Positions 27,215 through 36,939 are shown, counted from the stretch's first letter. The stretch: DNA of 64,000 nucleotides from Phycisphaerales bacterium (GCA_029260395.1 JAJDDJ010000013.1:310001-374000); one strand, 5' to 3'. The notes: generated from the sequence alone by a model not told the origin. Numbers and translations: made by a program.

Positions 27215-30200
27215 CTACTCGCCAGCAGCCCCCACCTCGCGCCAGCGCACGACTCTTATGTCGCGGTGGCTTGGCGCGATGAAGGCGCCCGCAGGTATGA
27301 CGGACTCACAGACATCCCCCGGTCCCTTCCACGTCAAGAAGAGTCCGGCGCTATAGCGGCGTTCGACGAATCTTAGTTCGAGTTCGTGCTCGCCCTCTTC
27401 CAGCTCGACAACGCCGTCGACCCATCGGAAGCCGTGCCTGGAGGCATCCCACACCACTGTCTCGCCATCGATGGTCAGTATGGCGCTCTCATCGGATCCC
27501 AGATTGAAGGTCCATGACCCACCGCGCGGCACCATCAGCCGCCCGACGAGCCGGACTCCGAAGTAGTCGGTCGTTCCGTCAGGGTGGAAGGCGCCGCTGG
27601 TGATCCGCCAGCTCACGCGATGCTCCATCGTCGTCGTGGACCCGCTCGTGAACTCGACTGACTCGGCATCCGTCCAGACATCCTCGGCCCAAGTCGCCGT
27701 CAGCCCGGGCTCGCCCGCATCCACTACGAGAGGTTCCTCGTGCTGCGAAAACGCTGCGGCGGGAATGATGGTCGCAAACGGCATGCTCGGCCCCTGCCAA
27801 GTTACCACCAGGCCAGCCGAATACCGACGTTCGAGGTATCGCACCTCGAACGAGTGAAGCCCCTCGCTGAGTGTTACGCTCCCGTCTGTCCACCTGTACC
27901 CGTGGGCGACGTGGTCGCTTACGATCAGCGCTCCATCGATGTACAGCTGAGCGGATTCGTCCGATCCCAAACTAAACGTCCACTCCCCGCTTTCGGGGAC
28001 ATCGATCAAACCGACCGCGCGGAGCGCGAAGTAGTCAGTCGCCCCGTTCACCTGGAAGGCGCCGCTCGTGATGTTCCAACTTACTTTCCCGATCACGCTG
28101 GTTGAATCGTGCTCGGCCCAGTCGATCTGGCCCACATTATCCGCGTGCGAGACACCGCTCGACCAGTAGGCGCGAAGACCGCCGCCGGGTTCGTACGGCT
28201 CCTCATTGTCGCGAAGCGAGAACGCAGTCGCCGGAACCACCGTCTCAGCCGGGACACCCGGGCCCTGCCATGTCAGAAAAAGGCCCGCGCTGTACCGTCG
28301 CTCGAGATACCAGATCTCAATATCGTGAAGCCCTGCCGACAGCGAAAGTGAACCAGATGCCCAACGGAAGCCGTGAGGCGTGGTATCAACCACGGCGGGC
28401 TCCCCATCGATGTAGAGCGCCACGCTCTCGTCGGCCCCGATGGAGAGTGTCCACGATCCGTCCTCAGGAATATCGATCCGCCCAACAAGCCTCGCCGCGA
28501 AGTAGTCGGTCGCTCCCCCGTCGCGGAACCCGCCACTCGTCAACGTCCACCCGACATTGTCCACTGTGGTCACGGCGTCGTGCTGCTCCCAGTCAACGTG
28601 CCCGACCTCCGTCGCGTGGCTTACGCCTTCGGACCAGTACGCCCGAAGGCCGCCGCCACCGTTATTGAACGGGGTCTCGGTCGCCGGATGAGAGAATGCG
28701 GTCGCAGGGATCACCTCTTCATAGCCCGACGGCGATCGCCAAGTCACCGTCAATCCGGCGCTGTACCGGCGCTCAAGGTAACGAACCTCGAAGTCATGAG
28801 TTCCCGCGGCCAACTCCAGATCGACCGATTCCCACCGGTACCCGTGAGCCGTGTCATCGTTGATCACCAACTCACCATCGATATAGAGCTGCGCCGACTC
28901 GTCCGATCCGAGCGAGAACCTCCAGCTTCCACTCTGGGTTATCGCGACCCTGCCAACGAGACGCACGCCGAAGTAGTCGGTCGCCCCGCCGTCACGGAAC
29001 GCCCCGCTGGTCAGTCGCCAAGCGATGCTGGGGACTATTGCCATCTCGTCGTAATTGGACCAGTCGACATGGCCCACCTTGTCGGCGTGCGACTGGCCCT
29101 CCGTCCAGTAGGCGCGCAGACCGCCGCCGCCCGCCCCGCTTGGGGGTGCATCCGCGACGAACGCCGCCGCAGGGATTACCTCAGAAATCTCGTCGCCGGG
29201 CCCCTGCCATGTGAGCACAAGCCCGGCCGAGTACCGACGCTCGAGGTACAAGACCTCGATGTCGTGCTGGCCAGCGGCAAGCGTGAGCACGCCGTCTTTC
29301 CAGCGGAATCCGTGAGCCGTGTCGTCGTTGACAACAACGACACCATTGATCATGAGCCGCGCCGACTCGTCGGATCCCAGTCCGAACGTCCAGCTACCTG
29401 AGCGAGGGATCTTGAGCTTGCCCGCCAGACGGAGCGCAAAGTAATCCGTCTCTCCGCCGTCCGTAAACGCGCCCGAGGTCAGGCGCCAACTGATGTTGGG
29501 CTCAGTCCCGAGCCTGTCGTAATTGTTCCAGTTCACCTGACCAACGCTTGTCGCGTGCGAGACGCCATCGGACCAGTAAGCAACCAGCCCGCCCGAAGCC
29601 GGGCTGACGACTCCGCTGCCTGGCGAGAACGCGCTCGAAGGGACGATCGAGACATGCTCATCGCTCGGTCCCCGCCAAGCCAGCTTTAGTCCTGCGGAAT
29701 AGCGACGCTCAAGGAAACGAACCTCGATCTGGTGTGAACCTTCGGTCAGTTCGACTGTGCCCGATCCCCATCGATAGCCATGCGCTACAGGGTCCGCGAT
29801 AACATACTCACCATCGATCAGCACCGACGCGGCCTCGTCAGACCCGAGCTCCAAGGTCCACAAGCCCTCTTCAGGCACGCTTAGCAGCCCGACGAACCGG
29901 GCCGCGAAGTAGTCGGTCGGCCCCCCGAGCTCAAACTCGCCAGAGGTGAGGTCGAAGCTCACACGCTCGACAACGTCAACCCGGTCGTGCTCGGACCACT
30001 CAATCTGCCCGAGGTCCGTCGCGTGCGACATTCCCTCGTACCAGTAAGCCCACAACCCCGTGCCGCCCGCATCGAAAACAGGCTCCTCCGGCGGATGCGA
30101 CAGCACGCTCGCTGGAATGACCTCCTCGGTGACACCCGGGCCCTCCCAGCTCAGCACAAGGCCAGCGCTGTACCGACGTTCAAGGTATCGCACCTCGATA

Positions 30201-30625
30201 TCGTGCTCGCCTGCGGTCAGATCGATCGTCCGCCAAACCGGGCGATAGCCGTGCAAGAGCCCGTCGTTGACCACCAGCACGCCGTCGATCCACAGCCTGG
30301 CTCCCTCATCGCTCCACAGCGTGAACGTCCAGGGTCCATCGGACGGCACCTCAAGCTTGCCAACGAGTCGTAGCGCAAAGTAGTCGGTTGGGCCGTCTGT
30401 CACGAAGGAACCTGAGGTCTGCTCCCAGTTGACCTGCGCCTCGATCGATGTTTCGTGGTACCGAGCCCAATCGACGTGGCCGAGCTTAACGCAATCCGAC
30501 TGCGAGTACGACCAGTACGCCCGAAGGCCGGGAGACCGATCTTCCTGTCCCGCCGTCTCCTCAACGCCGCATGACACCACGAGTGCAGCGATGATCAGGC
30601 TCAGAACTCGACTGTTCCAACTCAT
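27215..30625 (-). CDS. Secreted lipoprotein of seven tandem PA14 domains
   Basis: About 1136 residues from ATG 30625 (MSWNSRVLSL); an ATG at 30787 is open but adds an atypical leader. The signal sequence ends VLSLIIAALVVSC, a lipobox, so the mature N-terminus is probably a lipidated Cys. Then come seven PA14 units of about 155 residues. Each has a start like GLRAYWSEGVSHATEVGHVD, a core TSGAFxxGGATDYFAxRLVG, the calcium/sugar-site-like WTFSLGSDESAxLYIDG, and an end RYLERRYSAGLxxTWxGP. The seventh is most divergent (LTATWAEDVWTDAESV). PA14 modules bind carbohydrate in lectins and glycosidases. No catalytic domain is attached, suggesting surface adhesion or glycan capture. Confidence 0.88.
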   Translation of the reverse strand: MSWNSRVLSLIIAALVVSCGVEETAGQEDRSPGLRAYWSYSQSDCVKLGHVDWARYHETSIEAQVNWEQTSGSFVTDGPTDYFALRLVGKLEVPSDGPWTFTLWSDEGARLWIDGVLVVNDGLLHGYRPVWRTIDLTAGEHDIEVRYLERRYSAGLVLSWEGPGVTEEVIPASVLSHPPEEPVFDAGGTGLWAYWYEGMSHATDLGQIEWSEHDRVDVVERVSFDLTSGEFELGGPTDYFAARFVGLLSVPEEGLWTLELGSDEAASVLIDGEYVIADPVAHGYRWGSGTVELTEGSHQIEVRFLERRYSAGLKLAWRGPSDEHVSIVPSSAFSPGSGVVSPASGGLVAYWSDGVSHATSVGQVNWNNYDRLGTEPNISWRLTSGAFTDGGETDYFALRLAGKLKIPRSGSWTFGLGSDESARLMINGVVVVNDDTAHGFRWKDGVLTLAAGQHDIEVLYLERRYSAGLVLTWQGPGDEISEVIPAAAFVADAPPSGAGGGGLRAYWTEGQSHADKVGHVDWSNYDEMAIVPSIAWRLTSGAFRDGGATDYFGVRLVGRVAITQSGSWRFSLGSDESAQLYIDGELVINDDTAHGYRWESVDLELAAGTHDFEVRYLERRYSAGLTVTWRSPSGYEEVIPATAFSHPATETPFNNGGGGLRAYWSEGVSHATEVGHVDWEQHDAVTTVDNVGWTLTSGGFRDGGATDYFAARLVGRIDIPEDGSWTLSIGADESVALYIDGEPAVVDTTPHGFRWASGSLSLSAGLHDIEIWYLERRYSAGLFLTWQGPGVPAETVVPATAFSLRDNEEPYEPGGGLRAYWSSGVSHADNVGQIDWAEHDSTSVIGKVSWNITSGAFQVNGATDYFALRAVGLIDVPESGEWTFSLGSDESAQLYIDGALIVSDHVAHGYRWTDGSVTLSEGLHSFEVRYLERRYSAGLVVTWQGPSMPFATIIPAAAFSQHEEPLVVDAGEPGLTATWAEDVWTDAESVEFTSGSTTTMEHRVSWRITSGAFHPDGTTDYFGVRLVGRLMVPRGGSWTFNLGSDESAILTIDGETVVWDASRHGFRWVDGVVELEEGEHELELRFVERRYSAGLFLTWKGPGDVCESVIPAGAFIAPSHRDIRVVRWREVGAAGE

Positions 30626-30967
30626 GCGGCTAGCACTGAGCCACTTCCACCTTGACCTGCCGAAGCGCCAGTCTCCTTCACGCGCTGTGTTACACGCGCC
30701 GATGCAAAGCACCCATAGCGAGTTGCCCAACAAACCCATCAGGCCGTAGGCCAGATCGCACATCATCGCCCAGGCTTTGGTCGTCATGCTCTACTGATCG
30801 GAGCAAAGTCGCTCCTGAACGACCGCAACCCCCCTGGCGTCCGAGACTCTGCGGCGGAGTGATCGGCCTGAGCAAGTCAATCCATCCGAATCGCCTCTTC
30901 GATCGCCCGATAAGGCGAGGGTGGCAATCGGAAGTGCCGCTACGTTGTGGACCTAGAGTTGGGCACT
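30626..30967. other. Divergent intergenic region, PA14 gene and SDR gene
   Basis: About 340 bases that must contain promoters in both directions. A 5-bp stem CGCCT/AGGCG near 30891-30917 is the only hairpin noted. No good -35/-10 pair was found. A leftward extension of the PA14 frame to 30787 is possible but unconvincing. Confidence 0.35.
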
Positions 30968-31756
30968 ATGATCGACTCCCTCCAAGGACTGCGTGCTCTG
31001 GTCTGCGGCTCCACTCAAGGTATCGGCCGGGCGTCCGCTGAGCTGCTCGCTGAACAGGGTGCTGAGGTCACACTGTTCGCACGAAATCAGGCCAAGCTCG
31101 CCGAGGTGCAAGCGGGGCTCAGTTGCGAACACAGCCAGGACCACGACTCCCTTGCGGCCGACTTCAGCGACACCGAGGCTGTTCGCTTAGCGGTGCTGGG
31201 GGCGGTCGATCCCGATCGTCCGTACCACATTCTGGTCAACAACACGGGCGGGCCGCCCGGCGGTCCTGTCGCTGACGCCCAGCCCGATGCATTTATCGCC
31301 GCGTTCCGTGCGCACGTTGTCAACAACCAGACACTCGTGCAAGCGCTCGTGCCGGGGTTTCGCGCGGCGGGGTATGGCCGAGTTATCAACATCATCTCGA
31401 CGAGCGTCAAGGCACCGATTCCGGGGCTCGGTGTCTCGAACACCATCCGCGGCGCGGTGGCGAGTTGGGCCAAGACGCTGGCTGCTGAACTCGGCCCGCA
31501 CGGCATCACGGTCAACAACGTGCTGCCCGGCTTCACCGACACGGCCCGGCTGAGCGAACTGTTCGCGGCCAAGGCGGACAAACTCGGCATGAGCGCCGAG
31601 GAGGTGACCGCTGTGGCCATAGATTCGATTCCTGCTGGCCGGCTCGGGAGGCCCGAGGAAATCGCAGCGGCTGTAGCGTTCCTCGCTTCGCCGCAGGCCG
31701 GGTACATCAACGGGATCAACCTTCCGGTTGACGGCGGTCGGCTGCCGACGCTATAG
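30968..31756 (+). CDS. Atypical short-chain dehydrogenase/reductase in the kynurenine cluster
   Basis: 262 residues from ATG 30968. The nucleotide-binding loop ALVCGSTQGIGRASAELLAE, VNNTGGPPGG and the C-terminal GRLGRPEEIAAAVAFLASPQAGYINGIN-type region are classical SDR. The catalytic Ser is present (IISTSVKAP), but where the family has Tyr-x-x-x-Lys this protein reads VSNTIRGAV, so Tyr becomes Ser and Lys becomes Arg. Conventional ketoreductase chemistry is therefore doubtful. The dehydrogenase gene follows after 9 bases, so it is the first gene of a three-gene operon for late steps of 2-aminomuconate metabolism. The role is unknown. Confidence 0.85.
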   Translation: MIDSLQGLRALVCGSTQGIGRASAELLAEQGAEVTLFARNQAKLAEVQAGLSCEHSQDHDSLAADFSDTEAVRLAVLGAVDPDRPYHILVNNTGGPPGGPVADAQPDAFIAAFRAHVVNNQTLVQALVPGFRAAGYGRVINIISTSVKAPIPGLGVSNTIRGAVASWAKTLAAELGPHGITVNNVLPGFTDTARLSELFAAKADKLGMSAEEVTAVAIDSIPAGRLGRPEEIAAAVAFLASPQAGYINGINLPVDGGRLPTL

Positions 31757-31765
31757 ACTCAACGC

Positions 31766-33220
31766 GTGCAACGCCTAGCTAACTCCATCGACGGCGCGTT
31801 TGTTGGACCCGCTACGGGCGAGTGGATCGATGTCTACGAACCCGCCACGGGCAAGGTCTACGCGCAAGCCCCGGCGTCAGACGCTCGCGACATCGACCTT
31901 GCGGTTGCGGCCGCGACGCGGGCGTTCCCCGCCTGGGCCGCGACTCCTGCCAACGAACGCTCAAGGCTCATGCTCCGGCTTGCCGATCTGATCGATCGTG
32001 ATTGCGAGAGCTTGGCGAGGGCTGAGTCGATCGATACGGGCAAGCCCATCTCACTCGCTCGACGGGTCGACATTCCGAGGGCTGCGGCCAACGTTCGCTT
32101 CTTTGCGACTGCGATCCTGCACGATTCGAGCGATGCGTACCACACCGATGGCCAAGCGCTGAACTACACGCTTCGCAAGCCGCGCGGCGTCGCGGGGCTC
32201 ATCGCGCCGTGGAACCTGCCGCTGTACTTGCTTACGTGGAAGATCGCGCCCGCGATCGCGACGGGCAACACGTGCGTGGCTAAGCCGTCGGAGGTCACTC
32301 CGATGACAGCGCACCTGCTGGGCATCCTGATCACCGAGGCGGGGCTGCCGCCGGGGGTGGTCAACATTGTCCACGGCGACGGAGCCAACGCGGGCGCAGC
32401 ACTGGTCGAGCATCCGGACGTGCCGACGATCTCGTTCACGGGTTCGACCCGTGTCGGGAGCTGGATTGCGTCGCGCGCGGGCGAACGCCTCAAGCGCGTC
32501 AGCCTCGAACTCGGCGGGAAGAACCCCAACATCATCTTTGCGGATGCCGATCTAGAACAGTCCATTCCGACCGCGGCTGCGGCTGCATTCACGAATCAAG
32601 GCCAGATTTGCCTGTGCGGCTCACGCATTCTCGTCGAACGCAGTATCCACGATGAGTTCATCGAGCGCTTCATTAGGCACGCGAAGAAGTTGAGACCAGG
32701 GGATCCGAGCGATGAGGCCACGCAGTTTGGCGCGCTTACCTCCGAGCCGCACCTGCAGAAAGTCGAGTCCGCGGTAGGGCAGGCGCGGCGAGCGGGCGGC
32801 AAGATCCTCTGCGGCGGAGCTCGAACCGAGCTAGCAGGGCGGTGCGAGTCGGGCTGGTTCTACCCCCCCACGGTGATCGCGGCACTTGCGCCCGACTGTC
32901 CCGTGCAGCAGGAGGAGATCTTCGGCCCGGTCGTCACGGTTACGCCTTTCGATTCCAACGACGAAGCGGTCTCGATCGCCAACTCAACGCCCTACGGCCT
33001 GGCCGCGATGGTCTGGACTCGGGACATCACACGTGCGCACAAGACGGCGGCAAGGCTCGATGCGGGCATCGTGTGGATCAACTGCTGGATGCTGCGCGAC
33101 CTTCGCACGCCGTTCGGCGGAGCCAAGCAATCGGGCGTGGGCCGAGAGGGCGGCAGTGACGCGCTCCGCTTCTTCACTGAACCAACCAATGTGTGCGTCA
33201 GGCTTGGAGACCAGCCGTGA
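31766..33220 (+). CDS. amnC: 2-aminomuconate semialdehyde dehydrogenase (ALDH family)
   Basis: NAD-dependent oxidation of 2-aminomuconate-6-semialdehyde to 2-aminomuconate. 484 residues from GTG 31766. ALDH landmarks are Asn150 (GLIAPWNLPLYL), the NAD loop FTGSTRVG, general base Glu248 in SLELGGKNPN and nucleophile Cys282 in NQGQICLCGSR. EEIFGPVVTV lies near the C-terminus. Specificity is from context: ACMS decarboxylase, which makes the substrate, and a RidA-type deaminase, which would use the product, are in the same island. The closest biochemical relatives are 2-hydroxymuconate/2-aminomuconate semialdehyde dehydrogenases. The stop overlaps the deaminase GTG. Confidence 0.85.
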   Translation: MQRLANSIDGAFVGPATGEWIDVYEPATGKVYAQAPASDARDIDLAVAAATRAFPAWAATPANERSRLMLRLADLIDRDCESLARAESIDTGKPISLARRVDIPRAAANVRFFATAILHDSSDAYHTDGQALNYTLRKPRGVAGLIAPWNLPLYLLTWKIAPAIATGNTCVAKPSEVTPMTAHLLGILITEAGLPPGVVNIVHGDGANAGAALVEHPDVPTISFTGSTRVGSWIASRAGERLKRVSLELGGKNPNIIFADADLEQSIPTAAAAAFTNQGQICLCGSRILVERSIHDEFIERFIRHAKKLRPGDPSDEATQFGALTSEPHLQKVESAVGQARRAGGKILCGGARTELAGRCESGWFYPPTVIAALAPDCPVQQEEIFGPVVTVTPFDSNDEAVSIANSTPYGLAAMVWTRDITRAHKTAARLDAGIVWINCWMLRDLRTPFGGAKQSGVGREGGSDALRFFTEPTNVCVRLGDQP

Positions 33221-33660
33221 ACGATAAGCCGATCGAGAGCGAGCGAGCGCCCGAACCCGTCGGTGCGTACCCGCACGCTCGCAAGGCAGGAGGGCTGTTG
33301 TTTCTGTCCGGCGTTGGGCCGCGCAGCCGAGGCTCCAAGACAATCCCGGGTGTGACGCTCGATTCCGACGGCAAGATGATCGATTACGACATCGAAGCGC
33401 AATGCAGGGCTTGCTTCGAGAACGTGCGAGCCGTGATCGAAGACGCGGGCAGCTCGTGGGGTGACATCGTGGATGTGCTCGCGTTCTTGACCGACATGCC
33501 CCGGGACTTTGCGACGTACAACCGTGTTTACGCCGAGTATTTCGCGGGCGATGGCAACCCAAACCCATCACGCACCACCATCGAGATTTCGAGTCTCCCT
33601 CAAGGCGGCGATGCTCCGATCGCGGTCGAACTGAAGGTCGTAGCGATAGCTCGAAACTAA
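33217..33660 (+). CDS. amnD: RidA-family 2-aminomuconate deaminase
   Basis: Expected to hydrolyse 2-aminomuconate to 4-oxalocrotonate (2-oxohex-3-enedioate) and ammonia. 147 residues from GTG 33217, overlapping the dehydrogenase stop as GTGA. RidA/YjgF features are PVGAYPHARKAGGLLFLSGVG, FENVRAVIEDAGSSW, RDFATYNRVYAEYF and the Arg in PNPSRTTIEISSLP. An unspecialised RidA removes reactive imines; operon position argues for the pathway-specific enzyme. The last 4 bases overlap the convergent kynB. Confidence 0.82.
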   Translation: MNDKPIESERAPEPVGAYPHARKAGGLLFLSGVGPRSRGSKTIPGVTLDSDGKMIDYDIEAQCRACFENVRAVIEDAGSSWGDIVDVLAFLTDMPRDFATYNRVYAEYFAGDGNPNPSRTTIEISSLPQGGDAPIAVELKVVAIARN

Positions 33661-34277
33661 TCCAGAGTCCGCAGCACCGCACGCACTGGGCTGGCATCGA
33701 AGCCCACTAGCTTGAGCGGCAAGGCGATCAGCTCGTAGAACCCCGCGGGCACCTTTGAGAGATCGAGGTACTCCAGAATCGCGATATCATGACGGAGGAT
33801 CACTCGGTGCGCGGGCAGGTCCTTCGAGTCAGCGGTGTCGACGCTCGGCGTGTCAATGCCAACGGTTCGAACGCCCGCAGCCGCCATCGCCTCGACGAGG
33901 TCGACGCTGAGCCCCGCAAAGTCCGGGTTGAACTCGGTCGGCTCGGGCCACGTTCCTGTCTTGAACAGAATCCGCTCTTCTGACATGGCGGCAGTGAGAT
34001 GCTCAGGCGTGACTCGTTTGCCTCGCGGGACCGTCGTCTCGATCACCTGGCACCGGCCCAGGTAGCGATCAAGAGGCTGCTGATCGATCGCGCGAGCATC
34101 AACGCCGTAGTGATTCGGGCCGTCCGCGTGCGCACCGAGGTGGCAGGTAGCGTGAATGGTCGAGAGCGTGAGCGCAGCGCCCTTGGCCATGTCGCACAGC
34201 ACCTCGCGGCGAAGCGGCGTGTCGCCCGGAAACACCGCGATATCTGGAGTTATGGCCGGCGAGATGTCGTAGATCAT
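33657..34277 (-). CDS. kynB: Kynurenine formamidase KynB
   Basis: Hydrolyses N-formylkynurenine to kynurenine and formate. 206 residues, metal-dependent cyclase/arylformamidase family. The zinc-site motif is TCHLGAHADGPNHYG (HxGxHxDxPxH). The protein opens YDISPAITPDIAVFPGDTP. Later regions VGIDTPSVDTADSKDLPAHR and GFYELIALPLKLVGFDASPVR complete the family pattern. Its ATG overlaps the kmo stop by 4 bases (ATGA). The substrate source, tryptophan 2,3-dioxygenase, is not in this window. Confidence 0.93.
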   Translation of the reverse strand: MIYDISPAITPDIAVFPGDTPLRREVLCDMAKGAALTLSTIHATCHLGAHADGPNHYGVDARAIDQQPLDRYLGRCQVIETTVPRGKRVTPEHLTAAMSEERILFKTGTWPEPTEFNPDFAGLSVDLVEAMAAAGVRTVGIDTPSVDTADSKDLPAHRVILRHDIAILEYLDLSKVPAGFYELIALPLKLVGFDASPVRAVLRTLD

Positions 34278-35656
34278 GGCATCTCCGCGAGAAACGAACG
34301 CACACGCTCTGAAAGGGCGCAGTCGTTCAGTTCTTGCGTTTCGAATGCCCCGATGCGGCCAACGATGCGTTCAGCCAACGCGATCACCCGATTGCCTCTC
34401 TCGCGAGCTTCGGCATACGGCGTGTTGGAGAAACTGATGAGGTTGTAGAGCGGTGTGTATCGGCCCTCATCGATGCTGTGCAACGCGTGCTCGACGCGCT
34501 TGCGTGCCAGAAACGCTGCATCGGCCACCTTGTCGCGCATGACCTCGAAGTTCTCAACCGCCAGATCGGCGATGGCATCGGCGTTCGGCTTTCGAGCCGC
34601 CGAGAACGCGGGCAGCAACGCATCGAAGTCACCCGCGTGTTGATCCAACAACGCATCAAACACTCGGCAGTCCTCGAACCCGGCATTGATCCCTTGCCCG
34701 TAGAACGGCACGATGGCGTGCGATGCATCGCCGATCAGTACCACGCGCCCCCCGACATTCCAAGGCTCGCAGCGGATTGTTGCCAGCGACGAAGGAGCGT
34801 GAGCCAGGTAATCATCAAGGAGCGTCGGCATCAGCGGCACCGCATCGGCAAAGTGTTCGCGAAAGAACGGCAGCACGTCCTCTCGACTCGAGACCGCAGA
34901 AAAGCTTGCCTCGCCGTCAAAGGGCCAGAACAGCGTGCAGGTAAAGCTCCGGTCCGCGTTCGGAAGGGCGATCATCATAAACCCGCCGCGCGGCCAGATG
35001 TGCAACGCACTGGGGTCCATCGCAAAGCCATTAAATCGGGCAGGATCGATGTCGCACTCGCTGGCGGGCGGTATTCTGAGTTCCTTGTAGCCGTGGCCGA
35101 GGTAGGCCTGGCTGTAGTCGAACCGATCGGTCCGCTGCATCTTGCTGCGAACAGCGGAGAATGCGCCGTCGGAGCCCACGAGCACGTCGCATTCGACCCG
35201 GCGGGTTGCTCCGGTGCTCTCATCTCGCAGCTCAGCAGCGGGCGCATCGAGGTCCGCATCGACGCACCGCTGACCGAACATGATCTCAGCGCCGCTTGCC
35301 TCGGCGGCGTTGAGCAGGGTGATGTTGAGCTTGCCGCGCGACACGGAGTTGATCGCGTCGCTCGCGTCCTTGCTGTAGGGCTGGAACGTTAGCCTGCCGG
35401 CGGGATCGTGCATCATCCGCCCGGGCATGGGGATGGCATCGCTCAGCACCTCACCCGAGAGGCCAACTTGCTCGAGGGCTGTGATCCCTCGGCACGAGAG
35501 CGCTAGGTTGATCGACCGGCCCCCGATAAACCCCGCACGCCGTGGGTCGGGCCTGCGTTCGTAGAGCGTCACGCGGTACCCATTGCGGCCGAGCATGCAA
35601 GCGAGCAGCCCGCCCGCAAGCCCACCGCCGACGATCCCGATGCGTTCGTCAGACAT
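34274..35656 (-). CDS. kmo: Kynurenine 3-monooxygenase (FAD)
   Basis: Hydroxylates kynurenine to 3-hydroxykynurenine with NADPH and oxygen. 460 residues from ATG 35656, which overlaps the kynU stop by one base; upstream open frame is the shadow of kynU. The N-terminal dinucleotide fold is IGIVGGGLAGGLLACMLGR, followed by the KMO signature RSINLALSCRGITAL. VLIGDASHAIVPFYGQGINAGFEDC is the second FAD motif, and MPGRMMHDPAGRLTFQPY is a substrate-side segment. No C-terminal membrane helix of the eukaryotic type is seen, as expected for bacterial KMO. Confidence 0.95.
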   Translation of the reverse strand: MSDERIGIVGGGLAGGLLACMLGRNGYRVTLYERRPDPRRAGFIGGRSINLALSCRGITALEQVGLSGEVLSDAIPMPGRMMHDPAGRLTFQPYSKDASDAINSVSRGKLNITLLNAAEASGAEIMFGQRCVDADLDAPAAELRDESTGATRRVECDVLVGSDGAFSAVRSKMQRTDRFDYSQAYLGHGYKELRIPPASECDIDPARFNGFAMDPSALHIWPRGGFMMIALPNADRSFTCTLFWPFDGEASFSAVSSREDVLPFFREHFADAVPLMPTLLDDYLAHAPSSLATIRCEPWNVGGRVVLIGDASHAIVPFYGQGINAGFEDCRVFDALLDQHAGDFDALLPAFSAARKPNADAIADLAVENFEVMRDKVADAAFLARKRVEHALHSIDEGRYTPLYNLISFSNTPYAEARERGNRVIALAERIVGRIGAFETQELNDCALSERVRSFLAEMP

Positions 35657-36930
35657 CAGGCATGCTCCAAGAGACCCGCGAGCACATCGACGAACCGCCA
35701 CACGTCTTGGAACGACACGTACGACGGAGCCGGCGCCGCGCGGATGACGTTGGGCTCGCGGAAGTCGACGATGATGTCCGCCTCTATCAGCTTGCTCAGC
35801 AGTGTTTGATCCGCGCCATCCACGACGAGCGACAGATGCCCGCCGCGCTGCGATGGGTCCGCCGGCGACACCAACTGTACACGTTCGCCGCATCGCTCCG
35901 TAAGCAGTTCTTCCATGTACCCGGTGAGGGCGAGTGACTTGCGACGGAGCGCCTCCATGCCGACCGCTTGGAAGATCGCAAGCGAGCCTTTAAGCGGAGT
36001 CATGGAGAGAATCGGAGGGTTGGAGAGCTGCCAAGCGTCGGCGTCCGGTTTGGGCACAAACTCGCGTCCCATGCTGAATCGCTCCGCGGGATCGTTGCCC
36101 CACCAGCCTTCGAACCTCGGGAGGTCTTCTCGCGCGTGGCGATCATGGACAAACGCACCCGCGACCGCTCCAGGCCCAGCGTTGAGGTACTTGTAGCTGC
36201 ACCACGCTGCGAAATCGACGCCCCACTCGTGGAGCCGCACCGGCACGCTGCCCGCTGCGTGCGCGAGGTCCCACCCGACCACGCAACCCTGCTGACGTGC
36301 GCACGCGGTGATCCGCTCCATCTCAAAGAACTGCCCGGTCAAGTAGTTCACGCCGCCCAGCATCACGAGGGCGATCTGCTTGCCCTCTCGTTCAATTGCT
36401 GCCTCTATGTCCGAGGTCCGCAGCGTGTGCTCGCCTTCGCGCGGCTTGAGCCGAATCACTGCATCGTCAGCGGAAAAGCCATGGAACCGGGTCTGGCTGG
36501 CCACGGCGTAGGAATCCGACGGGAACGCGCTGTCCTCGATCACAATCTTGTAGCGTTCGCGCGTGGGCCTGTAGAAGCTCACCATCAGCAGGTGCAGGTT
36601 GACCGTCAGCGTGTTCATCGCGACGACCTCGCTCGGCTTGGCTCCGACGATCGCCGCCAACGGCACACGAAACTGCTCGTGGTACGAGAACCAAGGGTCG
36701 CGTGCCTGCTCATGGCCGAGCACGCCTAGCTGGGCCCAATCCGCAAGCTCGCGCTCAATGTCCTCCCGCACCTGTTTGGGCTGGCAGCCGAGCGAATTGC
36801 CGGTCAGGTAGACCAGTTCCTGCCCGTTGCGTGTCGGGATGTTGAACTGACTGCGCAGCTTGCCGAGTGGGTCCATTCGGTCCATCGCAACGGCGTAATC
36901 TCGGCTCGCGTCAACGGGTGATGCTCTCAT
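35656..36930 (-). CDS. kynU: Kynureninase
   Basis: PLP enzyme cleaving 3-hydroxykynurenine to 3-hydroxyanthranilate and alanine. 424 residues. Landmarks are VYLTGNSLGCQPKQV, ARDPWFSYHEQFR, the DLAHAAGSVPVRLHEWGVDF segment (PLP pyridine Asp/His) and the PLP lysine Lys247 in AAWCSYKYLNAGPGA, followed by GWWGNDP and the C-terminal FREPNVIRAAPAPSYVSFQD. The gene sits 9 bases after the decarboxylase gene and is coupled to kmo. Confidence 0.96.
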   Translation of the reverse strand: MRASPVDASRDYAVAMDRMDPLGKLRSQFNIPTRNGQELVYLTGNSLGCQPKQVREDIERELADWAQLGVLGHEQARDPWFSYHEQFRVPLAAIVGAKPSEVVAMNTLTVNLHLLMVSFYRPTRERYKIVIEDSAFPSDSYAVASQTRFHGFSADDAVIRLKPREGEHTLRTSDIEAAIEREGKQIALVMLGGVNYLTGQFFEMERITACARQQGCVVGWDLAHAAGSVPVRLHEWGVDFAAWCSYKYLNAGPGAVAGAFVHDRHAREDLPRFEGWWGNDPAERFSMGREFVPKPDADAWQLSNPPILSMTPLKGSLAIFQAVGMEALRRKSLALTGYMEELLTERCGERVQLVSPADPSQRGGHLSLVVDGADQTLLSKLIEADIIVDFREPNVIRAAPAPSYVSFQDVWRFVDVLAGLLEHA

Positions 36931-36939
36931 GAGGGCATT

